This document shows positions 40,039-49,409 of a stretch of DNA of 64,000 nt, in pieces (the first letter of the stretch is position 1; every line of letters starts with the position of its first letter). Source of the DNA: Deinococcus alpinitundrae (GTDB lineage Bacteria > Deinococcota > Deinococci > Deinococcales > Deinococcaceae); assembly GCF_009982895.1 (NCBI RefSeq), contig NZ_WXZL01000020.1, positions 1 to 64,000 of the forward strand, in the 5' to 3' direction. The notes under the pieces were generated by a model. It did no database searches. It worked only from the letters and a program-made list of their open reading frames with translations, and was not told the origin of the DNA. Both the position numbers and the translations under genes were made by a program.

Positions 40039-41178
40039 ATGTCCGGTACCAAATCCCCGAACCAACCCGACCCGACTATCCCCGCCCCGTCCATTCCCTT
40101 CGAGCTGGGCCTTTACAGCTTCGGCGAGCGCACGCCCGATGTCCAGACCGGCCTGACCGTCAGCCCGCAGCAACGGATTGCCGATCTGCTCGAAGAAATC
40201 GAGCTGGCCGATCAACTGGGCCTGGACGTGTACGGGATCGGCGAGCACCACCGGCCTGACTACACGGTGTCCGCGCCCGCGATGGTGCTGGCGGCGGCGG
40301 CGGCACGCACCAGCACCATCCGCCTGACCAGCGCCGTGACCGTGCTGGGCACCGAGGACCCGGTGCGGGTCTGGCAGGCCTTCTCCACCCTCGATCTGAT
40401 TTCCGGAGGCCGTGCCGAGATCATGGCCGGGCGCGGCAGCTTTTCCGAGTCGTTTCCGATCTTCATTGGTGGCATGCCCCGCGACTACGACGAGCTGTTT
40501 GCCGAGAAGCTCGACTTGCTGCTGAATCTGCGCGACTCGGAACGGGTGTCGTGGTCGGGCAAGTACCGCCCCGGTTTGCAGAATGTGGGCATCTATCCGC
40601 GCCCGGCGCAGGCCGAGATGCCGATCTGGCTGGCGGTGGGCGGCACTCCGGCCTCGGCGGTGCGGGCCGGGCAACTGGGGTTGCCGCTGGCGTTGGCGAT
40701 CATCGGTGGCCTGCCCGAGCAGTTCAAGGGCTTCACCGACCTCTACCGCGCTTCGGCGGCTGAAGCGGGGCGCGACCCGGCGGCGCTACGGCTGGGCATC
40801 AATTCGCACGGCTATATTGCCGCCACCTCGCAGGCGGCCCGTGACGAGTCGTTTCCAGCCCACGCCCAGGCCATGTACGCCATCGGCAAGGAGCGCGGCT
40901 GGAGCAAGATGACCCGCGCCCAGTTCGACGCGTCGAGCACCCTGCGCGGCGCGTACTTCGTGGGCGACCCGGAACAGGTGGCCGAGAAGATTCTGTATCA
41001 GCACCAGATTTTTGATCACAACCGCTTCCTGATGCAGATGAGTGTCGGCACGCTGCCGCACGCGCAGATCATGAAATCCATCGAGTTGTACGGCACGCGG
41101 GTCGCGCCGCTGGTGCGCTCGGAAGTGGCGCGGCGGCAGGGAAGTCAGGGGCGAAAGCAGGAAGCCATTCCGGTTTAA
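40039..41178 (+). CDS. LLM-class flavin-dependent oxidoreductase (379 aa)
   Basis: Luciferase-like TIM-barrel monooxygenase: [14 protein letters not shown] near the N-terminus, [32 protein letters not shown] (FMN contact region) and [16 protein letters not shown]. Uses FMNH2 supplied by a separate reductase; substrate unknown. GGAGG lies 6 nt before ATG. Its 3' end overlaps the convergent gene by 4 nt. Confidence 0.9.
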   Translation: MSGTKSPNQPDPTIPAPSIPFELGLYSFGERTPDVQTGLTVSPQQRIADLLEEIELADQLGLDVYGIGEHHRPDYTVSAPAMVLAAAAARTSTIRLTSAVTVLGTEDPVRVWQAFSTLDLISGGRAEIMAGRGSFSESFPIFIGGMPRDYDELFAEKLDLLLNLRDSERVSWSGKYRPGLQNVGIYPRPAQAEMPIWLAVGGTPASAVRAGQLGLPLALAIIGGLPEQFKGFTDLYRASAAEAGRDPAALRLGINSHGYIAATSQAARDESFPAHAQAMYAIGKERGWSKMTRAQFDASSTLRGAYFVGDPEQVAEKILYQHQIFDHNRFLMQMSVGTLPHAQIMKSIELYGTRVAPLVRSEVARRQGSQGRKQEAIPV

Positions 41179-42305
41179 CCCACGATCCGCCTATACGCCG
41201 CCGGGTCCGTCGCGCCCTCGGTGGAGATCACCAGTAAGTTGCTGCCCGCGCCGAGACCCAGGGCGGAACGGGCCTCGGGGTGGGGTCCGTCCAGGAGTTC
41301 CAGGAAGCCCGCCAGGCCCGCCGCGCCGCTCTCGCCCGACACGACGCCGTTCTGGGCGAGCAGGCGCATGGCGTCCTCGGCCCGCGCGTCCGGCACCGCC
41401 ACCGCCGCGCTCAGCCCCCCTTGCAGCAGCGGCCAGGCCAGCGGCGAGGGGGTGCCGCAGTTCAGCCCCGCCATGATGGACGTGTGGGGACCGGGCACCT
41501 CGGTGAGACGCCCTGACTCGAGTGAGCGCAGCACGCAGTCGGCCCGCGTCGGCTCGACGCCCAGCACCTGGGTGCGGGTGTGGGGAGCGCGGTAATGCTG
41601 GATGACCGCCGCCGCCAGCGAGCCGACGCCCATCTGCACGGCGACGACGCTGGGCTGCGCTTCGCCGAGCGCGGCGAGCTGCTGATCGATCTCGTCAAAG
41701 ATGGTCCCGTACCCGGCGATCACCCAGCCCGGCACGCGCTGATACCCTTCCCAGGCGGTGTCGCTGATGACGAGGTGGCGGTCATCGGCCAGTCGGGCGG
41801 CGGCCCGCACGGCGTCGTCGTAGGAGCCGTCGATGGAGTGCAGGTCCGCGCCCTCGCTGCGGATGGCCTCCTGGCGGGCCGGGGCCATATCCTGCGGCAC
41901 CAGAATCTGCGCCTTGAGGTTCAGCCACTGGGCTGTGCGGGCCACCGCCCGGCCGTGATTGCCGTCGGTGGCCGCGACGAGCGTGACGGGCGGCAGTTGC
42001 CCGCGCAGTTCGTCCAGCGTCGTCCACGGTGTAAAGGGGCCGAAGCGGGCTCCCAGCTCCCTGTAGGTGGCCCAGGACGCGCCCAGGATCTTGTAGGCGG
42101 GAAGGCCCAGGCGACTCGATTCGTCCTTGATCCAGACCCGCCGCACCCCCAGTCGCCGGGCGAGGTGTGGGGCGCTGATCAGCGGCGTCGGCGCGTAAAG
42201 CGGCAAGCGGCGATGAAATTCGGCCCGCTGCGGGTCGGTCACCGTCTCAAAAGTCTGGGGCCGGGGCTGGATGAAGACGCGCGCGGTGTCGGTGGTTCGG
42301 GTCAT
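41175..42305 (-). CDS. PLP-dependent diaminopropionate ammonia-lyase-like enzyme (376 aa)
   Basis: Fold type II PLP enzyme. Lys is in [18 protein letters not shown], substrate loop in [18 protein letters not shown], phosphate-binding Gly-rich loop in [14 protein letters not shown], and [16 protein letters not shown] near the C-terminus. Pattern and length agree with diaminopropionate ammonia-lyase (converting 2,3-diaminopropionate to pyruvate and ammonia), though threonine dehydratase-type activity is possible. 51 nt downstream of the M20 peptidase start-side gene on the same strand. Confidence 0.82.
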   Translation of the reverse strand: MTRTTDTARVFIQPRPQTFETVTDPQRAEFHRRLPLYAPTPLISAPHLARRLGVRRVWIKDESSRLGLPAYKILGASWATYRELGARFGPFTPWTTLDELRGQLPPVTLVAATDGNHGRAVARTAQWLNLKAQILVPQDMAPARQEAIRSEGADLHSIDGSYDDAVRAAARLADDRHLVISDTAWEGYQRVPGWVIAGYGTIFDEIDQQLAALGEAQPSVVAVQMGVGSLAAAVIQHYRAPHTRTQVLGVEPTRADCVLRSLESGRLTEVPGPHTSIMAGLNCGTPSPLAWPLLQGGLSAAVAVPDARAEDAMRLLAQNGVVSGESGAAGLAGFLELLDGPHPEARSALGLGAGSNLLVISTEGATDPAAYRRIVG

Positions 42306-42356
42306 GACAGGTGGTCTCCGCTGGGGGTGGGAAGAGAGAGCAAGACGCGGCCAGGT

Positions 42357-43487
42357 CTAGTCGCAGAAGTCACGAATCGTCGCGCTGAGCACGTCCCGGC
42401 ACTGTTCCACCGACTTCAAGTCGACCCATTCCTCGGCGCCGTGCGCTCCAGCGCCGTGCGGCCCGAAGACGACCGTGGGAATGCCCGCCTCTGCCAGCAG
42501 CGCCGAATCCATCCAGAAGCCCAGGCCAGTCAGTTCCGGCGGGTAGCCGAGAACCCTCTCCGCTTGAAGTCGAAGGCTCTGCACGATGGGCGCGTCTTCC
42601 GGCACACTGAAGGCGGCGCGTGCGAGCAGCAACTGGTGTTCGGCCCGGAAGTTGGGAGCCGTCAGGTGTCGCAATATGTCGTCCCATTCGGCGCAGACGG
42701 CCTCCAGCGTTTCGCCGGGGAGCGTGCGGCGCTCCAGTTGCAGGGTGCATTCCGCCGGATAGCTGGAGAGTTCCTGGCCGCCCTCGATCCGGGAAGCGTG
42801 AACCGAGGCGTGCCCCAGCAGCGGATGGGCGGGCCGGGCCTCAAGGCTGCGCTGCAAGCCTTCGAGCTGGCCCAGCACCCAGCCCATCTGGGCCACCGCG
42901 TCCTGGCCGAGATCGGGCCGTGAGCCGTGCGCCGCAATTCCGAAGGTCTTGATCTGGTGCCAGGTAAAGCCCTTGTGCGCTACGCACAGCTTCAGACTGG
43001 TCGGCTCGGTGACGATGGCAGCGTCGGCGCTCATGCGGCGCAGCACCGACAGGGTGCCCAGACTGGCGTATTCCTCGTCGGCCACGGCCATCAGAATCAC
43101 CTCGCCGCGCAAATTGGCCTGCGCCGCGTCCACCAGGGCCAGCAGGCAAGCGGCCAGCCCGCCCTTCATGTCGTAGCTGCCGCGCCCGTACATCCGCCCG
43201 TTCTCGGTACGGGGCATCAGGGCGTCGGGCATGCTGGCGGTGCCCACCGTATCCAGGTGGGCGTTGAGCAGCAGCGTGCGCCCCCCGCCCCGCCCGCTCA
43301 CCCGCGCGATGACGCTGGGCCTGCCCGGCCCGGCCTCGTCCAGCTCTGCCGCCACGCCGTGCGCCCGCAGCCAGTCGGCGACGAAGTGGGCCAGCTGCGT
43401 CTCACCCGCGCCGCCCGGCACCAGGGAGGGATTGGTGGAATCGATCCGGATGAGGGCCGCGAGCAGTTCGGCTGGAGTGTCGGTCAC
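42357..43487 (-). CDS. M20-family metallopeptidase, ArgE/DapE-like (376 aa)
   Basis: Zinc exopeptidase/deacylase: LLLNAHLDTVGTASMPDAL (metal His-x-Asp), MYGRGSYDMKGGLAACLLAL (bridging Asp), MAVADEEYASLGTL (catalytic Glu-Glu) and a dimerisation lid with AAHGSRPDLGQDA. Start GTG 43487 is set by a strong promoter whose -10 ends 7 nt upstream; the frame extends much further without homology. Likely releases amino acids from N-acyl or dipeptide substrates. Followed by the diaminopropionate lyase-like gene, suggesting a small catabolic unit. Confidence 0.9.
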   Translation of the reverse strand: MTDTPAELLAALIRIDSTNPSLVPGGAGETQLAHFVADWLRAHGVAAELDEAGPGRPSVIARVSGRGGGRTLLLNAHLDTVGTASMPDALMPRTENGRMYGRGSYDMKGGLAACLLALVDAAQANLRGEVILMAVADEEYASLGTLSVLRRMSADAAIVTEPTSLKLCVAHKGFTWHQIKTFGIAAHGSRPDLGQDAVAQMGWVLGQLEGLQRSLEARPAHPLLGHASVHASRIEGGQELSSYPAECTLQLERRTLPGETLEAVCAEWDDILRHLTAPNFRAEHQLLLARAAFSVPEDAPIVQSLRLQAERVLGYPPELTGLGFWMDSALLAEAGIPTVVFGPHGAGAHGAEEWVDLKSVEQCRDVLSATIRDFCD

Positions 43488-43494
43488 GGGTAAT

Positions 43495-43523
43495 ATATTA
43501 GTGATCGGGCCGCAGGGTGTAAA
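43495..43523 (-). promoter_or_regulatory. Strong leaderless promoter of the M20 peptidase gene
   Basis: On the minus strand TTTACA (43518-43523), a 17-bp spacer and TAATAT (43495-43500), ending 7 nt before the GTG start. Best promoter match in the window. Located in the 81-bp divergent gap with the GntR gene, so probably repressed by it. Confidence 0.75.
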
Positions 43524-43568
43524 CACGGCAAACACTTCGGCGCGGGCAGCCCCTATGCTGAGCGTCCG

Positions 43569-44234
43569 ATGCCCCCGCCCGACGCCGCCCCGCTGCCGCG
43601 CCAACTCGCCCGCGAGGCGGTGTACCAGCAGTTGTGCCGCTGGATTATCGACGGGGCCTTGAAGCCCGGGGAACAACTTCGCGATCTGGACCTTGCCCGG
43701 CAACTGGGCGTCAGCCGCACACCGGTGCGGGAAGCGCTGCGGCGGCTGGAAGACGAGGGCTTGATCGAGACGGCCCTCAACCGCTGGACGCGAGTGGCTC
43801 CGCTGCGTCTGGCACAGGCCGCCGAACTCTATCCGGTCATCGAAACGCTGGACGTGCTGGCCTTGCGCCTGGCCGCCCCGCAACTGACAACCGAGCACCT
43901 GGGGGCACTGGTGCGGGCCAACGCGGCGTTGCTGGCCGCCGGGCAGGCCCGCCAGGCCGCAGAAGCGGTGCAGGCTGACAGCACCTTTCACGCGGTCTGG
44001 GTGGAGCCGTCAGGAAACCGTGAGTTGCAAAGCACGCTGGAACAACTCAAACGCAAGCTGCGGCGGGCCGAACTGGCGTATTTCAGCGCCGACAGCCGGG
44101 CGCTGGTTTCGGTGCAGGAACACGCTGAGCTGATCCGGGCGCTGGAAGGCCGAAGCTGGGACGAGGCCGAGCGCCTGCTTAGGTTGAACTGGCAACACAG
44201 CTTGCAAGCGCTCCAGGAAGCGGCACGGCGCTGA
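43569..44234 (+). CDS. GntR-family regulator, FadR/FCD subfamily (221 aa)
   Basis: Winged helix at about 15-75: EAVYQQLCRWIIDGALKPGEQL, then DLARQLGVSRTPVREALRRLEDEGLI, the GntR signature. The helical FCD domain (about 85-215) has FHAVWVEPSGNREL with metal-ligand-like His. Divergent from the M20 peptidase/ammonia-lyase pair, so likely their repressor, responding to an amino-acid-type ligand. Confidence 0.92.
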   Translation: MPPPDAAPLPRQLAREAVYQQLCRWIIDGALKPGEQLRDLDLARQLGVSRTPVREALRRLEDEGLIETALNRWTRVAPLRLAQAAELYPVIETLDVLALRLAAPQLTTEHLGALVRANAALLAAGQARQAAEAVQADSTFHAVWVEPSGNRELQSTLEQLKRKLRRAELAYFSADSRALVSVQEHAELIRALEGRSWDEAERLLRLNWQHSLQALQEAARR

Positions 44235-44317
44235 ACTGTCCCCATCACTGGGCTTAGCGGCAGTCTTGGAGTGTGGCGAGGGACGTTCTCCGCTCCCGGC
44301 TTGCTAGCATGCCCCGC

Positions 44318-44575
44318 ATGGCAAACCCCGAATTTCTTGGCCTCGTCCACTCGTTGCAGGCCACCGCCGAGGCCGCACTCGGCGACATCAATGCGGCCAC
44401 CGCCTCGGCCAACCGCGACGGCCTGCTGGCCTCGGACCGCGCCCACCAGACGGCCGAGCGCTCGCTCAAACTGCTCACCATGCTGGCTGAGAAGACGCGT
44501 GGCAACCTCGACATGACCGAGGCTGAGGTGCTGGGCAACGCCGTGAACGCCCTGCGCGGACGACTGGGCAATTGA
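44318..44575 (+). CDS. DUF1844 protein (85 aa)
   Basis: Matches the DUF1844 pattern: FLGLVHSLQATAEAALG at the start, then ERSLKLLTMLAEKTRGNLDMTEAEVL and ending ALRGRL. Small all-helical protein of unknown function. TAGCAT ends 7 nt before ATG 44318, which favours it over the in-frame ATG at 44273. It precedes dtd by 15 nt. Confidence 0.85.
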   Translation: MANPEFLGLVHSLQATAEAALGDINAATASANRDGLLASDRAHQTAERSLKLLTMLAEKTRGNLDMTEAEVLGNAVNALRGRLGN

Positions 44576-44590
44576 GGATGGAAAACTAGC

Positions 44591-45031
44591 GTGCGGGCCG
44601 TCGTTCAGCGGGTCACGCGGGCGAGTTGTGAAGTGGACGGCGCAGTGACCGGGCAGATCGCTGCGGGGCTGGTGGTGCTGCTGGGCGTGGCTCCTTCTGA
44701 CACGCCCGACACTGCCCGCACCCTCGCGGCCAAACTGGTCAAGCTGCGCATCTTCAATGATGAGGCCGGGAAGATGAACCGCTCACTGGCCGACGTCGGC
44801 GGCGCGGTGCTGAGCATTTCCCAGTTCACCCTGTTTGCCGACACGTCCAGGGGCAACCGGCCCAGTTTCCTGGGCGCCGCGTCGCCTGAGCAGGGGAGAG
44901 CGCTCTACGCCGAGTTCAACGCGGCTTTGCGCGCGCTCGGCGTGCCAGTGGGTGAGGGCGTCTTCGGCGCGCACATGGTCGTCTCGCTCGTCAACGACGG
45001 CCCGGTGACGCTCACACTCGACAGCGGTTGA
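44591..45031 (+). CDS. dtd: D-aminoacyl-tRNA deacylase (146 aa)
   Basis: Chirality proofreading enzyme that hydrolyses D-aminoacyl-tRNA and glycyl-tRNA(Ala). Motifs: [37 protein letters not shown] (SQFTL catalytic segment), and [19 protein letters not shown] (the GP cis-proline element). GTG start after GAGGATGG; co-transcribed with the DUF1844 gene. Confidence 0.95.
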   Translation: MRAVVQRVTRASCEVDGAVTGQIAAGLVVLLGVAPSDTPDTARTLAAKLVKLRIFNDEAGKMNRSLADVGGAVLSISQFTLFADTSRGNRPSFLGAASPEQGRALYAEFNAALRALGVPVGEGVFGAHMVVSLVNDGPVTLTLDSG

Positions 45032-45103
45032 TCCGTGCGGCCCATGGTATCGGGGGGCGCGGCCCATCTGCTTTCCCTCATCTGGCCCCGCTAAACTCAC
45101 ATG

Positions 45104-46375
45104 ATGAAGGCCACCTCGTTTGCCCTGGCACTCTCGCTCTCGCTGCTGGGCCTGGGCGGCGCGTATACCGTCCAGAAAGGCGACACGCTCTACAGTCTGG
45201 CCCGCGCCAACAACCTCAAGGTCGAGGACCTGCGCCGCCTCAACAACCTCAGCTCCGACGCCCTGGCGGTGGGTCAGGTGCTGCGTCTGAGTGCCGGCGA
45301 GGCCCGGCCCCCGGCGGCGAATACAGCCACCCCCAGCCCGATCAAACCGAACCCGGTTCCCCCGAAGTCTGTGGCCTCGTCCGCTGCAACCAAACCGCTG
45401 CCCGCGCCCTCCGGTTTCACGCTGACTCCGCCGACGTCCACTCCCAGGACTCCTACGACCAGCACACCCACGCCCGCGCCGCCTAAAGCGGTCAGTGCCG
45501 CGCCGGAATCGCCGCCCAAGCCCCCGGTCACGGTTCCGATCACGGTGCGGACAGGCAGCCGTTTCGAGGTCGGTGGAGTCGGCGTCACGCTGCCGGAGCA
45601 GCTCGGCATGGGTGACGCCTTCAGCGTCCGGCTCACCGGGCCGGGTGCCCAGAGCGCCGCTGTGCGTTTTCCCAGCGAACTCGGCGAGGACGTGCGCCAG
45701 CCCGGCGAAACGCTCACTCCCTCCGGCGCGGCGGGCGTGTACGTGGTGCCGGGGCGGGTGGTGCTGGGCAAGACCACCCCGGTGATCGTCGAGATCGCAG
45801 TGGGCGGCGAGGTCGTGCGCGGCATCATTCCGCTGCGTCCGAAGCCCGGTGGCCCGGTGGTGAAGCTGCACCTCTCACCCACAGTGGCAGCCAAGCTGAC
45901 CGACCCCGGCAAGGCCGCCGAGGACGCCCTGGTCAACAAGGCGTACCTCAACCGGGGCCAGCCGGTCTGGACCCGGCCGTTCGCCGCCGCCGTGCCCAAT
46001 CCGCCGATTCCCGGTTCGTTCGGCCAGAGCCGCACCTACACCTCCGGCAGCCCGGTCGCCTATCACTACGGCGCGGACTACCCGGCCAAACTCGGCACGC
46101 CCATTCACGCGGTCAATGACGGCACGGTGGTCATCGCCGGGACGTATCCGGTGCGCGGCGGCCTGGTCATGATCGACCACGGCGGCGGCGTCAGCAGCCT
46201 GTATTTCCACCAGTCCAGGATCCTGGTTAAGGTGGGGCAGGCCGTCAAGCGCGGCGACGTGATCGGGCAGGTCGGCACCACCGGCCTCTCCGAGGGACCG
46301 CACCTGCACCTGGAGATCCGGGTGCGCGGCGAGGCCACCCAGCCCGCCGACTGGATCAACCGCCTGTGGCCGTGA
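45104..46375 (+). CDS. LysM-domain M23 metallopeptidase (about 423 aa)
   Basis: Exported cell-wall hydrolase. Signal peptide MKATSFALALSLSLLGLGGA, one LysM module (YTVQKGDTLYSLARANNLKV..LNNLSSDALAVGQVL), a Pro/Thr-rich linker (about 70-145), a middle beta domain and a C-terminal M23 endopeptidase with HYGADY (His-x3-Asp) and the HLHLEIRV zinc motif. TAAACT precedes tandem ATG codons by 3 and 6 nt; the second (45104) fits the leaderless spacing seen in neighbours. Cuts peptidoglycan cross-bridges. Confidence 0.9.
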   Translation: MKATSFALALSLSLLGLGGAYTVQKGDTLYSLARANNLKVEDLRRLNNLSSDALAVGQVLRLSAGEARPPAANTATPSPIKPNPVPPKSVASSAATKPLPAPSGFTLTPPTSTPRTPTTSTPTPAPPKAVSAAPESPPKPPVTVPITVRTGSRFEVGGVGVTLPEQLGMGDAFSVRLTGPGAQSAAVRFPSELGEDVRQPGETLTPSGAAGVYVVPGRVVLGKTTPVIVEIAVGGEVVRGIIPLRPKPGGPVVKLHLSPTVAAKLTDPGKAAEDALVNKAYLNRGQPVWTRPFAAAVPNPPIPGSFGQSRTYTSGSPVAYHYGADYPAKLGTPIHAVNDGTVVIAGTYPVRGGLVMIDHGGGVSSLYFHQSRILVKVGQAVKRGDVIGQVGTTGLSEGPHLHLEIRVRGEATQPADWINRLWP

Positions 46376-46391
46376 AGCTAGACTGGGTAAC

Positions 46392-46826
46392 ATGACCGAG
46401 CAGCAAAAACCCCTCTCCGCTTCGCCCAACCTTCAGGAGATCAATGCCCGCAGCCAGGGGAGGTTGCCAGGTTTGCTGGGCATCGAATTTACCCACGCCG
46501 AGCGCGGTCTGATGCGCGCCCACCTCGATATCCGGCCCGAACTGCTGGCCCCCAACGGCTTTTTGCACGCTGCAACGGTGGTGGGGCTGGCCGACACCGC
46601 CTGCGGCTACGGCACCATCCTGGCGCTGCCAGCCGGCGCGCAGAACTTCACCACCGTCGAACTCAAGAGTAACCACCTCGCCACCGCTCGCGACGGGCGC
46701 ATTGAGGTCGAGGCCCGGCTGCTGCACGGTGGGCGCACCACCCAGGTCTGGGACGCGGTGGTGAGCGCGGGGACCAAGACGTTGGCCCTGTTTCGCTGCA
46801 CCCAGGTCATGCTGTACCCGCATTGA
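46392..46826 (+). CDS. PaaI-like hot-dog thioesterase (144 aa)
   Basis: Acyl-CoA thioesterase of the PaaI/4HBT type: GIEFTHAERGLMRAHLDIRPELLAPNGFLHAATVVGLADTACGYGT. The pattern NGFLHAATVVGLADTA contains the substrate-binding loop of the family. Likely hydrolyses small acyl-CoA. TAGACT ends 7 nt before ATG, so it is separately transcribed despite the 16-bp gap from the M23 gene. Confidence 0.87.
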   Translation: MTEQQKPLSASPNLQEINARSQGRLPGLLGIEFTHAERGLMRAHLDIRPELLAPNGFLHAATVVGLADTACGYGTILALPAGAQNFTTVELKSNHLATARDGRIEVEARLLHGGRTTQVWDAVVSAGTKTLALFRCTQVMLYPH

Positions 46827-46948
46827 GCCGCACTGAACAAGCAAAGACAGCGCGAAGGAAAGGGATGTGAAGTTTTCGACCTTTCGATTCCGGGGGGGTT
46901 GGGGGCAAAAGTTACCATGAAGGTCGACTCAAGGCTTACCTTAAGGGC

Positions 46949-47617
46949 GTGCCCACCGCCGCCGTGATGCTCAACCACCCCGACCCCCTCACCCGTGAGG
47001 TGGCGCGCGGCTACGCGGGCGGCGGCTTCTTGATGGACAACGGCCACGGCCTGGAGTGGTATTCGAGCAGCCGCCGCGCGCTGGTGCCGCTGGGCGACGA
47101 TCTGCACATTCCGCGCAGCCTGCATAAGCACCTGGGCCGATTCGAGGTGCGCCTCAACGCCGACTTCCCCGGCGTGCTGGCCGGATGCATGGCCCGCTCG
47201 GAAACCTGGATCAGCCCTGAACTGGCCGGGATCTACCTGCACCTCAACAAGACGGGCCTCGTCCACAGTTTCGAGACCTGGCGCGGCGGCCAGCTGGCCG
47301 GGGGTGTGCTGGGCCTCTCGCTGGGTGGCGCGTTCGTCGGGGAAACGATGTTTCACGCTGTGACGCACGGCAGCAAGGTGGCGCTGGTTCGGCTCTCGCA
47401 ACACCTGACCCGGCGCGGCTTCGTGCTGCTCGACGCCCAGCTCCAGAATTCCCACCTCCAGCAGTTCGGTACCTACGAGATCACCCCCGCCGAGTACGCC
47501 GGGCAACTACGCCGGGCGTTGGGTCAGGATGTCGAGCTGGCACTGATGGACGATGAATGGCCCAGTCCGCAGTGGCCTGTCCCGCAACCGGCCAGACGAA
47601 AGCAGTCGGCCTGCTGA
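46949..47617 (+). CDS. aat: Leucyl/phenylalanyl-tRNA-protein transferase (222 aa)
   Basis: N-degron pathway enzyme adding Leu or Phe to N-terminal Arg/Lys. Core pattern: GGFLMDNGHGLEWYSSSRRALVPL at the N-terminus, the MARSETWISPELAGIYLHLNKTGLVHSFE region, GGVLGLSLGGAFVGETMFH and GFVLLDAQLQNSHLQQFG. Start GTG with TACCTT ending 6 nt before it. The C-terminal 20 residues are lower in conservation. Confidence 0.93.
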   Translation: MPTAAVMLNHPDPLTREVARGYAGGGFLMDNGHGLEWYSSSRRALVPLGDDLHIPRSLHKHLGRFEVRLNADFPGVLAGCMARSETWISPELAGIYLHLNKTGLVHSFETWRGGQLAGGVLGLSLGGAFVGETMFHAVTHGSKVALVRLSQHLTRRGFVLLDAQLQNSHLQQFGTYEITPAEYAGQLRRALGQDVELALMDDEWPSPQWPVPQPARRKQSAC

Positions 47618-47745
47618 GCTGCCGGGCCGGGCCCTGGCAAAGGCCTCGGCCCGGCCCGTCCAGCTACACCGCCCAGGCACACCGGACGCTTTCGACACAG
47701 ACAACCCGCTGCCCCGCGGCCCCGCGCCGCAGTACCCTGGAACAC

Positions 47746-49380
<1,635 letters not shown>

Positions 49381-49390
49381 CTAACCGAGC

Positions 49391-49409
49391 GTTCCCGGAG
49401 CCCGGGAAC
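49391..49409 (+). terminator. Hairpin after serA
   Basis: GTTCCCGG-AGC-CCGGGAAC: perfect 8-bp stem beginning 11 nt after the serA stop, without a strong T-tract. Rest of the 202-bp gap holds a TATAAC -10-like box (49501-49506) and GGGGAG before the next ATG. Confidence 0.45.

Noticed and set aside
41580..42923. 447-codon ORF antisense to the ammonia-lyase and M20 peptidase genes
   Set aside because: Runs across two well-supported genes and their gap; no homology, a third-position G+C artefact.
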